A DNA stretch of 64,000 nucleotides, taken from Maribacter cobaltidurans. GTDB lineage: Bacteria; Bacteroidota; Bacteroidia; Flavobacteriales; Flavobacteriaceae. The DNA is taken from positions 2,289,001-2,353,000 of the forward strand of contig NZ_CP022957.1 of the NCBI RefSeq assembly GCF_002269385.1. Reading direction: 5' to 3'. Position numbers and translations under genes: made by a program. Shown piece after piece: positions 46,655 to 55,228 of this stretch; the stretch's first letter is position 1, and each line of letters opens with the position of its first letter. The notes below the pieces were generated by a model, which worked only from the letters and a program-made list of their open reading frames with translations, did not search any database and was not told where the DNA came from.

Positions 46655-47320
46655 ATGTTGTTACAGTTAAAGAATATATTCAAATGGGTCAACTCTGGCG
46701 GACAGCGTGTCTTTTTATTGAAGGACATTAATTTGGAAGTAGAAGAGGGAGAGTTTATTTCCGTAATGGGCCCTTCGGGTTCTGGTAAATCCACCTTATT
46801 GAATGTTATAGGAATGTTGGACACCTTTGACGAGGGCGAATATAATTTCTTGGATGAATCTGTGCACACCCTAAAGGAGAAACACCGTTCCAACCTGTAC
46901 AAGGAATATATCGGTTTTGTTTTTCAATCCTATCATCTCCTGGATGATTTAACGGTACAGGAAAACTTGGAAATGCCCCTTCTGTATAAAAAATTCAAAG
47001 GCTCTGAGCGTAAGGCCATGGTTGCCGATATGTTAGATCGATTTAATATCGTGGGAAAAAAGGATTTGTTCCCTGCACAGTTAAGTGGAGGGCAACAACA
47101 GCTTGTTGGGGTGGCCAGGGCATTGATCGCCAATCCCAAGTTGATTTTAGCCGATGAGCCAACGGGTAATCTTAACTCCCAACAAAGTGAAGAAATAATG
47201 GAGCTGTTCAAAAAATTAAACCAGGAAGATGGGGTCACCATTATTCAAGTCACGCATTCCGAAAAAAATGCGGCCTATGGCTCACGGATTATCAATTTGC
47301 TGGACGGGAGAAAGGTTTAA
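46655..47320 (+). CDS. Second ABC ATP-binding protein (MacB/LolD type) with two altered motifs
   Basis: This 221-residue ATPase closes the permease array. Walker A is intact (GPSGSGKST, 39-47), as are the Q-loop (FQSYHLLDDLTVQENL, Gln91), Walker B (LILADE, 163-168) and the switch His (VTH, 201). Two places differ from the first ATPase (7700-8398). The signature helix reads LSGGQQQLVGVARA, with Leu150 where Arg is usual. The D-loop reads NLNS, where NLDS is usual. A role as the dedicated partner of P12-P15, perhaps as a dimer with the first ATPase, is inference. Its stop is 9 bases from the convergent toxin gene. Confidence 0.92.
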   Translation: MLLQLKNIFKWVNSGGQRVFLLKDINLEVEEGEFISVMGPSGSGKSTLLNVIGMLDTFDEGEYNFLDESVHTLKEKHRSNLYKEYIGFVFQSYHLLDDLTVQENLEMPLLYKKFKGSERKAMVADMLDRFNIVGKKDLFPAQLSGGQQQLVGVARALIANPKLILADEPTGNLNSQQSEEIMELFKKLNQEDGVTIIQVTHSEKNAAYGSRIINLLDGRKV

Positions 47321-47329
47321 TTTGTATTA

Positions 47330-47722
47330 TTATTTCCATTCCTTTAATCCATTATTGGAAACTTTATAGAAATATGGTCTTTGTTTCAAATTCTCATGTA
47401 GTTCGACCTTTTCCTTAATGAGCTTCCAACTCTTTAAAATCAAATGAACTTTTTCTGAATATTTTTCGCTGCCAAAGCTTAAAGCAAAAACCGATACTTT
47501 ATGACGTTTCAGCAATTTAATATGTGCTTTAAGGGCCTTTCTATCAAACGTTACCAAAACTCCTTTCTTTTTTGAAATCTTTGGAATTAGATTAGGATCT
47601 TTAATGCCTGGTTTGAATATTCTTCTTGTCGGACTTACACTGTGCTTACCTTCTAATTTTTCGATTAGATTCAATGCGTCAGGAATATTATTGTCGAAAT
47701 TCTCGTCAAAGAAAAACTCCAT
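47330..47722 (-). CDS. PIN-like toxin, VapC45/DUF5615 type
   Basis: This 130-residue protein starts with MEFFFDENFDNNIPDALNL and has a conserved second acidic position in LVTFDRKA (Asp60), with KDPNL (Asp42) between. Asp-Glu-Asn near the N-terminus and a central TxD are the acidic marks of PIN-like nucleases of the VapC45/DUF5615 group, which lack the classical longer PIN fold. Such toxins are thought to cut RNA. The start codon shares one base with the stop of the antitoxin gene upstream, the usual antitoxin-first operon. The catalytic assignment is inferred from motif position only. Confidence 0.75.
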   Translation of the reverse strand: MEFFFDENFDNNIPDALNLIEKLEGKHSVSPTRRIFKPGIKDPNLIPKISKKKGVLVTFDRKALKAHIKLLKRHKVSVFALSFGSEKYSEKVHLILKSWKLIKEKVELHENLKQRPYFYKVSNNGLKEWK

Positions 47723-48387
47723 TAAGCAGATTGATTGTAATAGGAAATCGCATCATTTATAGTCTCATAATTGAGATTGTAAATGTTTGAAATTAACTCC
47801 TTGCTATCTCCTGCGTTGTACATTTCAGCAACACTTTGGACGAGAATATTTGTGTTTTTTATTGTTGGCTCGCCAAACTGATGTTCAGGATCTATTATAA
47901 TAGATTTTTCTTTTCCTAATGGATAATAGGATTTTGCAATATTTTTCGAGTTATACTCGATTTTCTTACAAAAAGGAAGGACTATGCCTTTGATTGCAGT
48001 TTGCTTGGATTCATCTGCTTTTATTAAATCCTTGCTATCTAATTCAAAAAGAATATCAGATCCAGAAATCAATATTTCATGATGAGCAAACGGATAGGGC
48101 GTTTTTAATTCTTTGGAAAGAAATTCATGCGCTTTGAAAGTTGTTGGATATTTAATACCGTGTTCACGTAGAGTGTAAAAAATTTTTATTTCAACAAGGC
48201 TTAAAAAATTTACAGCTTTATGACCTTCAATATCCAATAAATACTTATGATTTGATGAATCTTCGAGTTTATAGTTATAATAATAATTGAAAATATGCGA
48301 AATCTTATTCTTCTTAATTTTAAGAATATCGGAAATGCTTGTAATTGTATATATACCAGCTCCTAGTTCAAGTTTTTCGCGTACCAT
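47722..48387 (-). CDS. Antitoxin with N-terminal HTH and C-terminal DUF433 domain (VapB45-like)
   Basis: This 221-residue protein has an N-terminal helix-turn-helix-like start (GIYTITSISDILKIKKNKIS) and a C-terminal DUF433 region (IIIDPEHQFGEPTIKNTNIL, then VAEMYNAGDSKELISNIYNL and INDAISYYNQ). This layout and length match VapB45-type antitoxins, where the DUF433 part binds the PIN-like toxin and the N-terminal part binds the operon promoter. It overlaps the toxin gene by one base. The two genes are clearly more AT-rich than the neighbouring genes, which suggests acquisition by transfer. Autoregulation is expected from the family but no operator was identified. Confidence 0.75.
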   Translation of the reverse strand: MVREKLELGAGIYTITSISDILKIKKNKISHIFNYYYNYKLEDSSNHKYLLDIEGHKAVNFLSLVEIKIFYTLREHGIKYPTTFKAHEFLSKELKTPYPFAHHEILISGSDILFELDSKDLIKADESKQTAIKGIVLPFCKKIEYNSKNIAKSYYPLGKEKSIIIDPEHQFGEPTIKNTNILVQSVAEMYNAGDSKELISNIYNLNYETINDAISYYNQSA

Positions 48388-48536
48388 CGTTATCTCAATA
48401 TTATAAATAGTGACTTGTTATAGATTGTTGCCATTATCAATAACTAATTTTGTATCAATTAATTGCTTTAATTGATTTACTTCTAATATAATGTATAGTT
48501 TAGTTATTTTTTGTTAAAGAATGCAAATTTAAGATA

Positions 48537-50207
48537 TTAATCCATGTACCCTTCTGGATGCATTTCATCAAATTCCGTGTTTTCTTGAAAGGCTTTTGCC
48601 AATAGAAGAATACTGGCCTCGTCATAGAGATTCCCTACCAAAGTGATGCTGGTGGGGTGTTTGTCCTTGTCCAACCCGGTTGGAATGGCAATAACGGGGT
48701 GTCCCGTTAAATTCGTAATGACCAACTGTCTATTTCCAAAGGATGGTGAGATGATGACGTCGTAATCTTTGATCAGTTCGTTCATTTTCTCAATCAATAC
48801 TTCCCGATGTCTATTGGCCTGTAGGTATTCTACTGCCGGAATAAATCGGGCCTGACGAAGGGAATTGGCCCTAGAGCGTTGGTCCTGTTCCACCATTTTG
48901 TCCACATCTGCCGAAAGGACCAAGTCATCAAAAAATGCACCTGCCTCGGCCCTCAAAATAATATCAAAACTATTGAAAGGCACATCATCCGGTAATTCTA
49001 ACGAATCCATTTTTATGCCCATTTTTTTAAAAATCTCCAAGGCTTTGGTCAGATTGTCCTTTGATTTTGAGGTATCCTTGTCGATATCTTTTTTTAGGTA
49101 TCCTACCTTAAGGGTGGCAACATCTTTGTTTTTGTCAAAACCAAAAGGATAGTCCGTGGTAGTAGGGTCTTTAGGGTCTTTTCCAGATATGATGCTGTAA
49201 ACAATTGCGCAATCTTGAGCATTACGGGCCATAGGACCAATTTTGTCCATGGACCAACTTAAGCTCATAACACCATACCTGCTTACACGACCATAAGTAG
49301 GGCGTAGGCCGGTAATGCCATTACGGGTACTGGGGGAAGTAATACTGCCCAAGGTTTCGGTACCCAACGCAAAGGGAACCAGTCCTGCCGAAGTAGCTGA
49401 CCCGGAACCTGCAGATGAACCGCTTGCCCCTTGTTTTATATCCCAAGGGTTTTTTGTTTTACCACCAAACCAAACATCCCCACGCGCCAAGGAACCGGAG
49501 ACCAATTTGGCAATCAATACTCCCCCGGCATCTTGAAGTTTTTCCACCACAGTAGCCGTCATATCAAATTCCTGATTTTTGTAAGGTTCCGCTCCCCAAG
49601 TGGTTTTATAACCTTTGACGGACATAAGGTCTTTTACTCCATAGGGAATACCATGTAAGATGCCTCGGTATTTACCGGCTTGCAATTCCGCATCCAATTT
49701 TTTGGCCTGTTCCATGGCCAGTTCCTCCGTTATCGTAATGGTAGATTGAAGAACATTATCATACTTTTTTATCCTGTCAATGAAGAATTGGGTCAATTCA
49801 ACCGAAGTAATCTTTTCGTTTTTAATCAAGGAAGCCAATTGCGGAATGGTATAAAAAGCCAATTCCGATTTTAAGGTGGGCACTTCCACGCTATCGGGAA
49901 TATCCCAAGATGGAATTCCCGCTTGGGTTTTTTGTGAAAAGTGAAAGGGTAAAGGATCAAATTTTATGGCGGGAAACACCGTATAATCCAAAGGGTATTT
50001 TCGCAAGGAGTCATATCCTTTCTTGTTTCTTTTCAAATAAGGATACAGGGTGTCAATCTGTTTTTTGGTAAAGGAAAGTCCCACTAAATCTTGACTTCGT
50101 TTTACATCTTTTTTTGAGAACTTTTTTGATCCCCCGCAGGCACTTAGAAAAAAAGTCAATATCAATACAACTAAAAATATGTGTTTACCACAAAAGGACT
50201 TTTGCAT
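48537..50207 (-). CDS. Amidase-signature family lipoprotein
   Basis: This 556-residue protein carries a lipoprotein signal (FLVVLILTFFLSAC, Cys24), so it is exported and membrane-anchored, unlike the cytoplasmic GatA. The amidase signature triad is visible: Lys192 (GVKDLM), the cis-Ser268 (SGSSAGSGSATSAG) and nucleophile Ser288 (GTETLGSITSPS; family usually TGGSIR). A long N-terminal region (25-110) precedes the catalytic domain. Envelope amidases of this type in Bacteroidota are usually assigned as amide or peptide-amide hydrolases; the substrate is unknown. The 149-base gap on its 3' side is AT-rich and must hold the toxin-antitoxin promoter. The 202 bases upstream are shared with the divergent mrp promoter region. 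Confidence 0.88.
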   Translation of the reverse strand: MQKSFCGKHIFLVVLILTFFLSACGGSKKFSKKDVKRSQDLVGLSFTKKQIDTLYPYLKRNKKGYDSLRKYPLDYTVFPAIKFDPLPFHFSQKTQAGIPSWDIPDSVEVPTLKSELAFYTIPQLASLIKNEKITSVELTQFFIDRIKKYDNVLQSTITITEELAMEQAKKLDAELQAGKYRGILHGIPYGVKDLMSVKGYKTTWGAEPYKNQEFDMTATVVEKLQDAGGVLIAKLVSGSLARGDVWFGGKTKNPWDIKQGASGSSAGSGSATSAGLVPFALGTETLGSITSPSTRNGITGLRPTYGRVSRYGVMSLSWSMDKIGPMARNAQDCAIVYSIISGKDPKDPTTTDYPFGFDKNKDVATLKVGYLKKDIDKDTSKSKDNLTKALEIFKKMGIKMDSLELPDDVPFNSFDIILRAEAGAFFDDLVLSADVDKMVEQDQRSRANSLRQARFIPAVEYLQANRHREVLIEKMNELIKDYDVIISPSFGNRQLVITNLTGHPVIAIPTGLDKDKHPTSITLVGNLYDEASILLLAKAFQENTEFDEMHPEGYMD

Positions 50208-50379
50208 TCAATAAGGAATTGGTTGGCTTCTAAAATACTACAATTACAGCTTTTTAAACTTTAATTTCTAGAATAAAAATCGGTATAAATTCGTTTTTGT
50301 ATTTATGTTAAAATAAAAAGTTCTTATTGTTTTATCTTCAATTTCAATGCTCTAACTTCTTAATCTCATACCTAAGGCC

Positions 50380-50387
50380 TATCTTTG
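50380..50387 (+). promoter_or_regulatory. Possible -7 box (TATCTTTG) for the mrp operon
   Basis: TATCTTTG matches the Bacteroidota -7 consensus TAnnTTTG and lies 22 bases before the mrp ATG. A clear TTG box at -33 is not seen. Confidence 0.4.
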
Positions 50388-50409
50388 TTGTTTAGAATGA
50401 ATATATATA

Positions 50410-51552
50410 ATGAAGATAGATAAAAAGGAGGTTTTAAAGGCTTTGGAAACCATTACGGTTCCTGGTGAAGGGCAGAATATGGTGGAAAGTGGATCCGTGA
50501 AAAATATTCAGATTTTTGGGGATGAGGTAGAGGTAGACATCACCATAAAAAATCCAAGTCTTCAGGCCCGTAAAAAAACGGAGGTTGAAATCCTTAAGGC
50601 CATCCATAAGAAAGTGTACGAAAAGGCAAAGATAAAGGTGAACATCAAGGTAGATGCTCCTTCCACTCCCCCTAAGGTCAATGAAATTAAAGGAAAGCCA
50701 ATTCCCGGCATTCAAAATATTATAGCTGTAGCCTCGGGTAAAGGTGGTGTAGGCAAATCTACGGTAACGGCAAACTTGGCGGTTACTTTGGCGAAGATGG
50801 GTTTCAAGGTAGGACTATTGGATGCCGATATTTATGGACCTTCCATGCCCATTATGTTCGATGTGGCCCATGAAAAACCCTTGGCGGTAAATGTCAACGG
50901 AAAGTCCAAAATGAAGCCTGTTGAAAATTATGGGGTAAAATTACTTTCGATTGGATTTTTTACCCAACCGAACCAAGCCGTTATTTGGAGGGGGCCAATG
51001 GCCTCAAAGGCATTGAACCAAATGATTTTTGATGCCCATTGGGGAGAAATAGATTTTATGTTGTTGGATCTACCCCCTGGAACTGGGGATATCCACTTGA
51101 GCATTATGCAATCCATGCCCGTGACAGGTGCGGTAGTGGTAAGTACTCCGCAAGAAGTCGCCTTGGCCGATGCTCGAAAAGGAGTGGCCATGTTCCAACA
51201 AGAATCCATTAATGTCCCCGTTTTAGGAATTGTAGAAAATATGGCCTATTTTACTCCAGCGGAGTTGCCTGATAATAAGTACTATATTTTTGGGAAGGAG
51301 GGTGCTAAACACTTAGCGGAAGACTTGGATGTTCCTTTTTTGGGTGAAATACCCTTGGTACAGAGTATACGAGAGGCCGGTGACGTAGGTAGGCCGGCAG
51401 CCTTGCAAACCGCAACACCTATTGAATCTGCCTTTGAGGAACTGACCAAAAATGTGGTTCAAGAGGTAGTGAACAGAAACGAAAATATTCCGCCAACTGA
51501 GGCGATCAAGATAACAACAATGGCAGGCTGTTCTGCCGTTAAAAAGAAGTAG
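50410..51552 (+). CDS. Mrp/NBP35-family P-loop ATPase, Fe-S cluster carrier, lacking the CXXC
   Basis: This 380-residue protein joins an N-terminal MIP18/DUF59 domain (about 1-90, VPGEGQNMVESGSVKNIQI) to a ParA/MinD-like ATPase domain. The deviant Walker A GKGGVGKST is at 110-118, with DADIYGPSMP and LLDLPPGTGDIHLS following. Family members bind and pass on Fe-S clusters. In many of them a CXXC follows VENMxYF and bridges the cluster between two subunits. Here that stretch reads VENMAYFTPAELPDNKYYIF with no Cys; only a single Cys remains near the end (MAGCSAVKKK). The next gene, 2 bases downstream, encodes a NifU domain with a CXXC. Cytoplasmic Fe-S maturation is the inferred role. Confidence 0.9.
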   Translation: MKIDKKEVLKALETITVPGEGQNMVESGSVKNIQIFGDEVEVDITIKNPSLQARKKTEVEILKAIHKKVYEKAKIKVNIKVDAPSTPPKVNEIKGKPIPGIQNIIAVASGKGGVGKSTVTANLAVTLAKMGFKVGLLDADIYGPSMPIMFDVAHEKPLAVNVNGKSKMKPVENYGVKLLSIGFFTQPNQAVIWRGPMASKALNQMIFDAHWGEIDFMLLDLPPGTGDIHLSIMQSMPVTGAVVVSTPQEVALADARKGVAMFQQESINVPVLGIVENMAYFTPAELPDNKYYIFGKEGAKHLAEDLDVPFLGEIPLVQSIREAGDVGRPAALQTATPIESAFEELTKNVVQEVVNRNENIPPTEAIKITTMAGCSAVKKK

Positions 51553-51554
51553 TT

Positions 51555-51806
51555 ATGACAACAATGACTTCGGATGACTTAAAAGAAAAAGTAGAAAAGG
51601 CCTTGGATGAAATTCGTCCCTTTCTGCAAAGTGATGGTGGGGATATCTCCTTGATTTCCATCGATAATGGAAATTCCGTAAAGGTGAAGTTACACGGTGC
51701 CTGTGTGGGATGCAGTGTAAATCAAATGACACTAAAAAGTGGTGTTGAAATGACCATTAAAAAATATGCCCCCCAAATAGAAGAGGTTATCAACGTAGTA
51801 GAATAA
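51555..51806 (+). CDS. NifU C-terminal domain (Nfu-type) Fe-S scaffold protein
   Basis: This 83-residue stand-alone NifU_C domain would carry a labile Fe-S cluster between two monomers. The cluster-binding pair is Cys50 and Cys53 in GACVGCSVNQMTLKSGVE. The preceding ALDEIRPFLQSDGGDISLI is the typical start of the fold. It begins 2 bases after mrp, so the two are almost certainly translated together. A short Thr/Met-rich N-terminus (MTTMTSDD) offers an alternative ATG four codons in. Confidence 0.92.
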   Translation: MTTMTSDDLKEKVEKALDEIRPFLQSDGGDISLISIDNGNSVKVKLHGACVGCSVNQMTLKSGVEMTIKKYAPQIEEVINVVE

Positions 51807-51870
51807 CCTGATAATAATCATAAATTTTAAACTTTCCCACGAGTAGTTTAGCCAGCTAATAGCGCTATAC

Positions 51871-52929
51871 ATGATTAAAACAGATATACTTATAATAGGG
51901 GCCGGTCCAACAGGCCTTTTTGCCGTTTTTGAAGCAGGATTGTTACAATTAAAATGCCACCTTATCGATGCGTTACCGCAAGCTGGTGGACAATGTTCTG
52001 AGATATACCCCAAAAAACCCATCTATGATATTCCAGGTTTTCCGGAAGTTCTTGCCGGTGATTTGGTGGATAACCTCATGGAACAAATTAAACCTTTCCA
52101 ACCCAGTTTTACTTTAGGGGAAAGGGCCGAAACCATTGAAAAATTAGATGATGGTACCTTTGTGGTCACCACAAATAAGGGGACCCAACATAACGCTCCG
52201 GTAGTGGCCATTGCCGGAGGGCTTGGAAGTTTTGAGCCAAGAAAGCCCTTGTTGGAAAATCTTTCGGAATATGAGGATAACGGGGTATCTTATATGATAA
52301 AAGATCCTGAGGTTTATCGTGATAAAAAGGTCGTTATTGCAGGTGGTGGTGATTCTGCATTGGACTGGAGCATATTTTTGGCCGATGTTGCATCCGAAGT
52401 GACCTTGGTACACCGAAGAAACGAATTTAGAGGTGCCCTGGATTCGGTTGAAAAGGTACAAAACCTCAAAAATCAAGGAAGGATTAACCTAATAACCCCT
52501 GGAGAAATAGTAGGCTTACAAGGGGAAGGGCAATTAGAATCGGTTACGATACGGAAAACTACCAACGCCGCCGAAGATATTACTTTGGAGGTAGATAATT
52601 TTATACCCTTGTTTGGACTTTCACCCAAATTAGGGCCAATTGCGGATTGGGGTTTGGAAATTGAAAAAAATGCCATCAAAGTAGACACGTTCGACTATCA
52701 AACCAATATTCCCGGAATCTATGCCATTGGGGATGTTAATACCTATCCCGGCAAACTCAAATTGATTTTGTGTGGTTTCCATGAAGCCACATTGATGTGT
52801 CAAAGTGCCTATCAAAGAATATTTCCAGATAAAAAATACGTTCTAAAGTACACGACCGTTGGAGGTATTAACGGATTTGATGGTTCAAAAAAAGAAGCTC
52901 CCAAAGCAGTAATAAAAGCGATTGATTAA
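51871..52929 (+). CDS. Ferredoxin-NADP+ reductase, thioredoxin-reductase-like type
   Basis: This 352-residue flavoprotein moves electrons between NADPH and ferredoxin. It has an FAD dinucleotide motif GAGPTG (10-15) and an NADPH motif GGGDSA (158-163), followed by a basic VHRRNEFRG stretch that reads the 2'-phosphate of NADPH. The FAD site near the C-terminus is GIYAIGDVNTYPGKLKLI. The redox CXXC of true thioredoxin reductases is absent from the NADPH domain, which with the length places it in the YumC-like ferredoxin reductase group. The next gene, one base downstream, encodes a ferredoxin, its likely partner. Confidence 0.92.
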   Translation: MIKTDILIIGAGPTGLFAVFEAGLLQLKCHLIDALPQAGGQCSEIYPKKPIYDIPGFPEVLAGDLVDNLMEQIKPFQPSFTLGERAETIEKLDDGTFVVTTNKGTQHNAPVVAIAGGLGSFEPRKPLLENLSEYEDNGVSYMIKDPEVYRDKKVVIAGGGDSALDWSIFLADVASEVTLVHRRNEFRGALDSVEKVQNLKNQGRINLITPGEIVGLQGEGQLESVTIRKTTNAAEDITLEVDNFIPLFGLSPKLGPIADWGLEIEKNAIKVDTFDYQTNIPGIYAIGDVNTYPGKLKLILCGFHEATLMCQSAYQRIFPDKKYVLKYTTVGGINGFDGSKKEAPKAVIKAID

Positions 52930-52930
52930 A

Positions 52931-53263
52931 ATGACCGATATAAAAATCAAAATAACCGACCGTGACGGTGTATTGCATGAAGTAGATGCCCCAACCGATA
53001 TGAACATGAACCTGATGGAAGTGGTGCGTTCCTATGAATTGGCTCCTGAAGGAACTATTGGGATTTGCGGAGGAATGGCCATGTGTGCGTCTTGCCAATG
53101 CTATGTGAAATCTGACCATGACTTACCGGAGAAAAGTGATGATGAAGAGGCCATGTTGGCGGAGGCTTTTAATGTTCGTGAGAACAGCCGTCTTGGGTGC
53201 CAGTTACATATTAGTGAGGATATGGACGGACTGGAAGTTGAGCTTGCACCTGAGGAACTTTAA
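52931..53263 (+). CDS. 2Fe-2S ferredoxin, adrenodoxin type
   Basis: This 110-residue protein has the cluster ligands Cys46, Cys52, Cys55 and Cys90 in the C-X5-C-X2-C...C pattern (GICGGMAMCASC and RLGCQLHI) of vertebrate- and Isc-type ferredoxins. An additional Cys57 follows. The ATG at 52931 is chosen over a TTG at 52922 because the latter lies inside the reductase gene and adds only three residues. The acidic segment HDLPEKSDDEEAMLAEA is the usual reductase-docking face. As the last gene of the Mrp-NifU-reductase operon, it probably supplies electrons for Fe-S assembly or a related reduction. Confidence 0.92.
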   Translation: MTDIKIKITDRDGVLHEVDAPTDMNMNLMEVVRSYELAPEGTIGICGGMAMCASCQCYVKSDHDLPEKSDDEEAMLAEAFNVRENSRLGCQLHISEDMDGLEVELAPEEL

Positions 53264-53282
53264 CAAATTCAAATTCAAGAGT

Positions 53283-53366
53283 CAAGTTCAAACCCATAAA
53301 GAAATAATTCAAATTTTAGATGAGTCTCTACTGAATTTGTATTTGATCTTGAACTTGCGTTTTTTT
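53283..53366 (+). terminator. Likely terminator between the ferredoxin gene and the convergent exporter gene
   Basis: CAAGTTCAA (53283-53291) pairs with TTGAACTTG (53349-53357), and TTTTTTT follows at 53360-53366. The long loop contains further complementary ATTCAAAT and ATTTGTAT stretches, so a compound hairpin is possible. It stands between two convergent genes, where a terminator is expected. Confidence 0.45.
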
Positions 53367-53372
53367 AGCTAA

Positions 53373-55112
53373 CTATATCCTCGCCTGATACGTAAACAGA
53401 TTATAGTATCTACCCTCGGTGGCTATCAATTCCTCATGGGTGCCTTGTTCTGCAATCCTTCCATTTTCAATGACCAAGATTTGATCGGCCTTTCTAATGG
53501 TACTCAAACGGTGGGCAATGACAAAGGTTGTTCGACCTTTGGTAAGTTCAGCCAAACTTTTTTGAATTAGGGATTCGCTCTCGGTATCCAGATTGGAAGT
53601 GGCTTCGTCCAGTATCAAAATTTGTGGATTTGCCAGTACGGCACGTGCAATAGCAATACGTTGTCGTTGGCCACCCGAAAGTTTTACCCCCCGCTCCCCA
53701 ATGACGGTGTCCAGACCATCATCGAATCTATCAGTGAATTCATCAACATAAGCAGCTTTAACGGCATCCCGTAGTTCTTGCTCGGTAGCATCCGGCCTGG
53801 GGAAAAGAATATTTTCACGGATGGTGCCTTCAAATAGAAAGTCGTCCTGTAGGACCACTCCCAAAAACTGGCGGAAACTGGTTAGGTCAACCTTTGAAAG
53901 GTCAATACCATCAATGGTTATGGTTCCGGAATCCGGATTCAGAAAACTGGCTGCCAAACCTGCTATAGTCGATTTACCCGAACCGGAGCTTCCAACAAGC
54001 GCTATGACATCTCCTGCCTTGGCCTCAAAACTGATATTGTGCAATACCTCCTTGTCCTCCTCATAGGCAAAGGAAACATCCTCAAAGCGCATGTCGCCTT
54101 TTATTTGTTTTAGTTCAATGGTCCTGTCCTTATCATCTGCCTCGGTCACTTGATTCATGAGTTCTTCGGTTCGGTCCAATCCGGCCAAGGCTTCAGTAAG
54201 CTGACTTCCTATATTGCTCATTTGAACAATGGGGGCGACCATAAGGGCCAATAGAAAGGTAAATTCAAAATACTCGCCTGTACTTAATTCGCCCTGCATC
54301 ATTTTGTATCCTCCAAAACCCATCATAATGCCTGTAGTGGCCAATCCTAAAAGAAAGGTAGATGAACTGGTCATTACCGCTGTTGCCGTTAAGCTTTTCT
54401 TTACGTTTTGATATAAACGTTCCACGCCTTCTTCAAATACTTTTCCTTCCTGTTCTTCGGCATTAAAGCCTTTAATGACCCGTATTCCTCCAAGAGTTTC
54501 CGTTAGTCGGCCTTTCACCTCTGCATTTATTTTGCCTCTTTCCCTAAAAACCGGCCTAATGATCTTGAAGGCTTTTAAGGCAATTACTGCAAACAGTATC
54601 AAGGGGATAAAGGTCAGTAAGGTCATAGTGGGGCTAATTCGTAATAAGAGAATAAGGGAAACAACCGCCGTAATGGTTCCTCCAACCAATTGTACAAGAC
54701 CGGTTCCAATAAGGTTACGTACACCCTCCACATCGCTCATGATTCTGGATACCAGTGCGCCCGACTTTGTATTGTCAAAAAAGCGAATGGGAAGTGCAAG
54801 TACTTTTTTTTGGACCTGCGCGCGAAGTTCCGATATCATAAACTGCGCCTGTATACTCAGTACTTTTGTCAATAGAAAGGACATAATGGCCTGTACCAGA
54901 AACGAAAGAATTACAACGATTACCAGAATTTTTAAAAAGTCATAGTTCTTATTAGGAACAATATCATCCAAAAAGTACCGAAGGGATACCGGGGCCACAA
55001 AACTTGCCGCCTTACTGATAACGATTAACAATAGTCCGATAAAAACCAGTTTTCTTCTGGGCCAAATAATAGTTTTAAATGCCTGTAGGGTACTAACCTT
55101 TTTTTCTGCCAT
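53373..55112 (-). CDS. ABC exporter, fused membrane and ATPase domains (MsbA type)
   Basis: This 579-residue half-transporter has six predicted membrane helices (roughly 18-40, 56-80, 135-155, 160-180, 250-275, 283-300) followed by the ATPase domain. The membrane part has the family's FFDNTKSGALVSRIMSDV coupling region and GGIRVIKGFNAEE. The ATPase has Walker A GSSGSGKST, Q-loop VVLQDDFLFEGTIRENI, signature LSGGQRQRIAIARA, Walker B ILILDEATS and the switch His in VIAHRLSTI. It would act as a homodimer, exporting lipids or other hydrophobic compounds; the substrate is not evident. It is convergent with the ferredoxin gene and appears to be transcribed alone. Confidence 0.9.
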   Translation of the reverse strand: MAEKKVSTLQAFKTIIWPRRKLVFIGLLLIVISKAASFVAPVSLRYFLDDIVPNKNYDFLKILVIVVILSFLVQAIMSFLLTKVLSIQAQFMISELRAQVQKKVLALPIRFFDNTKSGALVSRIMSDVEGVRNLIGTGLVQLVGGTITAVVSLILLLRISPTMTLLTFIPLILFAVIALKAFKIIRPVFRERGKINAEVKGRLTETLGGIRVIKGFNAEEQEGKVFEEGVERLYQNVKKSLTATAVMTSSSTFLLGLATTGIMMGFGGYKMMQGELSTGEYFEFTFLLALMVAPIVQMSNIGSQLTEALAGLDRTEELMNQVTEADDKDRTIELKQIKGDMRFEDVSFAYEEDKEVLHNISFEAKAGDVIALVGSSGSGKSTIAGLAASFLNPDSGTITIDGIDLSKVDLTSFRQFLGVVLQDDFLFEGTIRENILFPRPDATEQELRDAVKAAYVDEFTDRFDDGLDTVIGERGVKLSGGQRQRIAIARAVLANPQILILDEATSNLDTESESLIQKSLAELTKGRTTFVIAHRLSTIRKADQILVIENGRIAEQGTHEELIATEGRYYNLFTYQARI

Positions 55113-55228
55113 GATGCAAAAATACCTTTTTGTTTAGAAGTGTATGGAATAACTTTAAGAAGCCAACAAAAAATGGGTCCGAGAACAAAAGTTCCATTCA
55201 TTGAATTACCGAATGATTTTTGGGATGA

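Noticed and set aside
52922..52930. TTG start for the ferredoxin.
   Set aside because: It lies within the last codons of the reductase gene and adds only three residues; ATG 52931 is adequate.
53118..53372. An 84-codon frame overlapping the ferredoxin gene.
   Set aside because: It is out of frame with the ferredoxin and covers the likely terminator hairpin.
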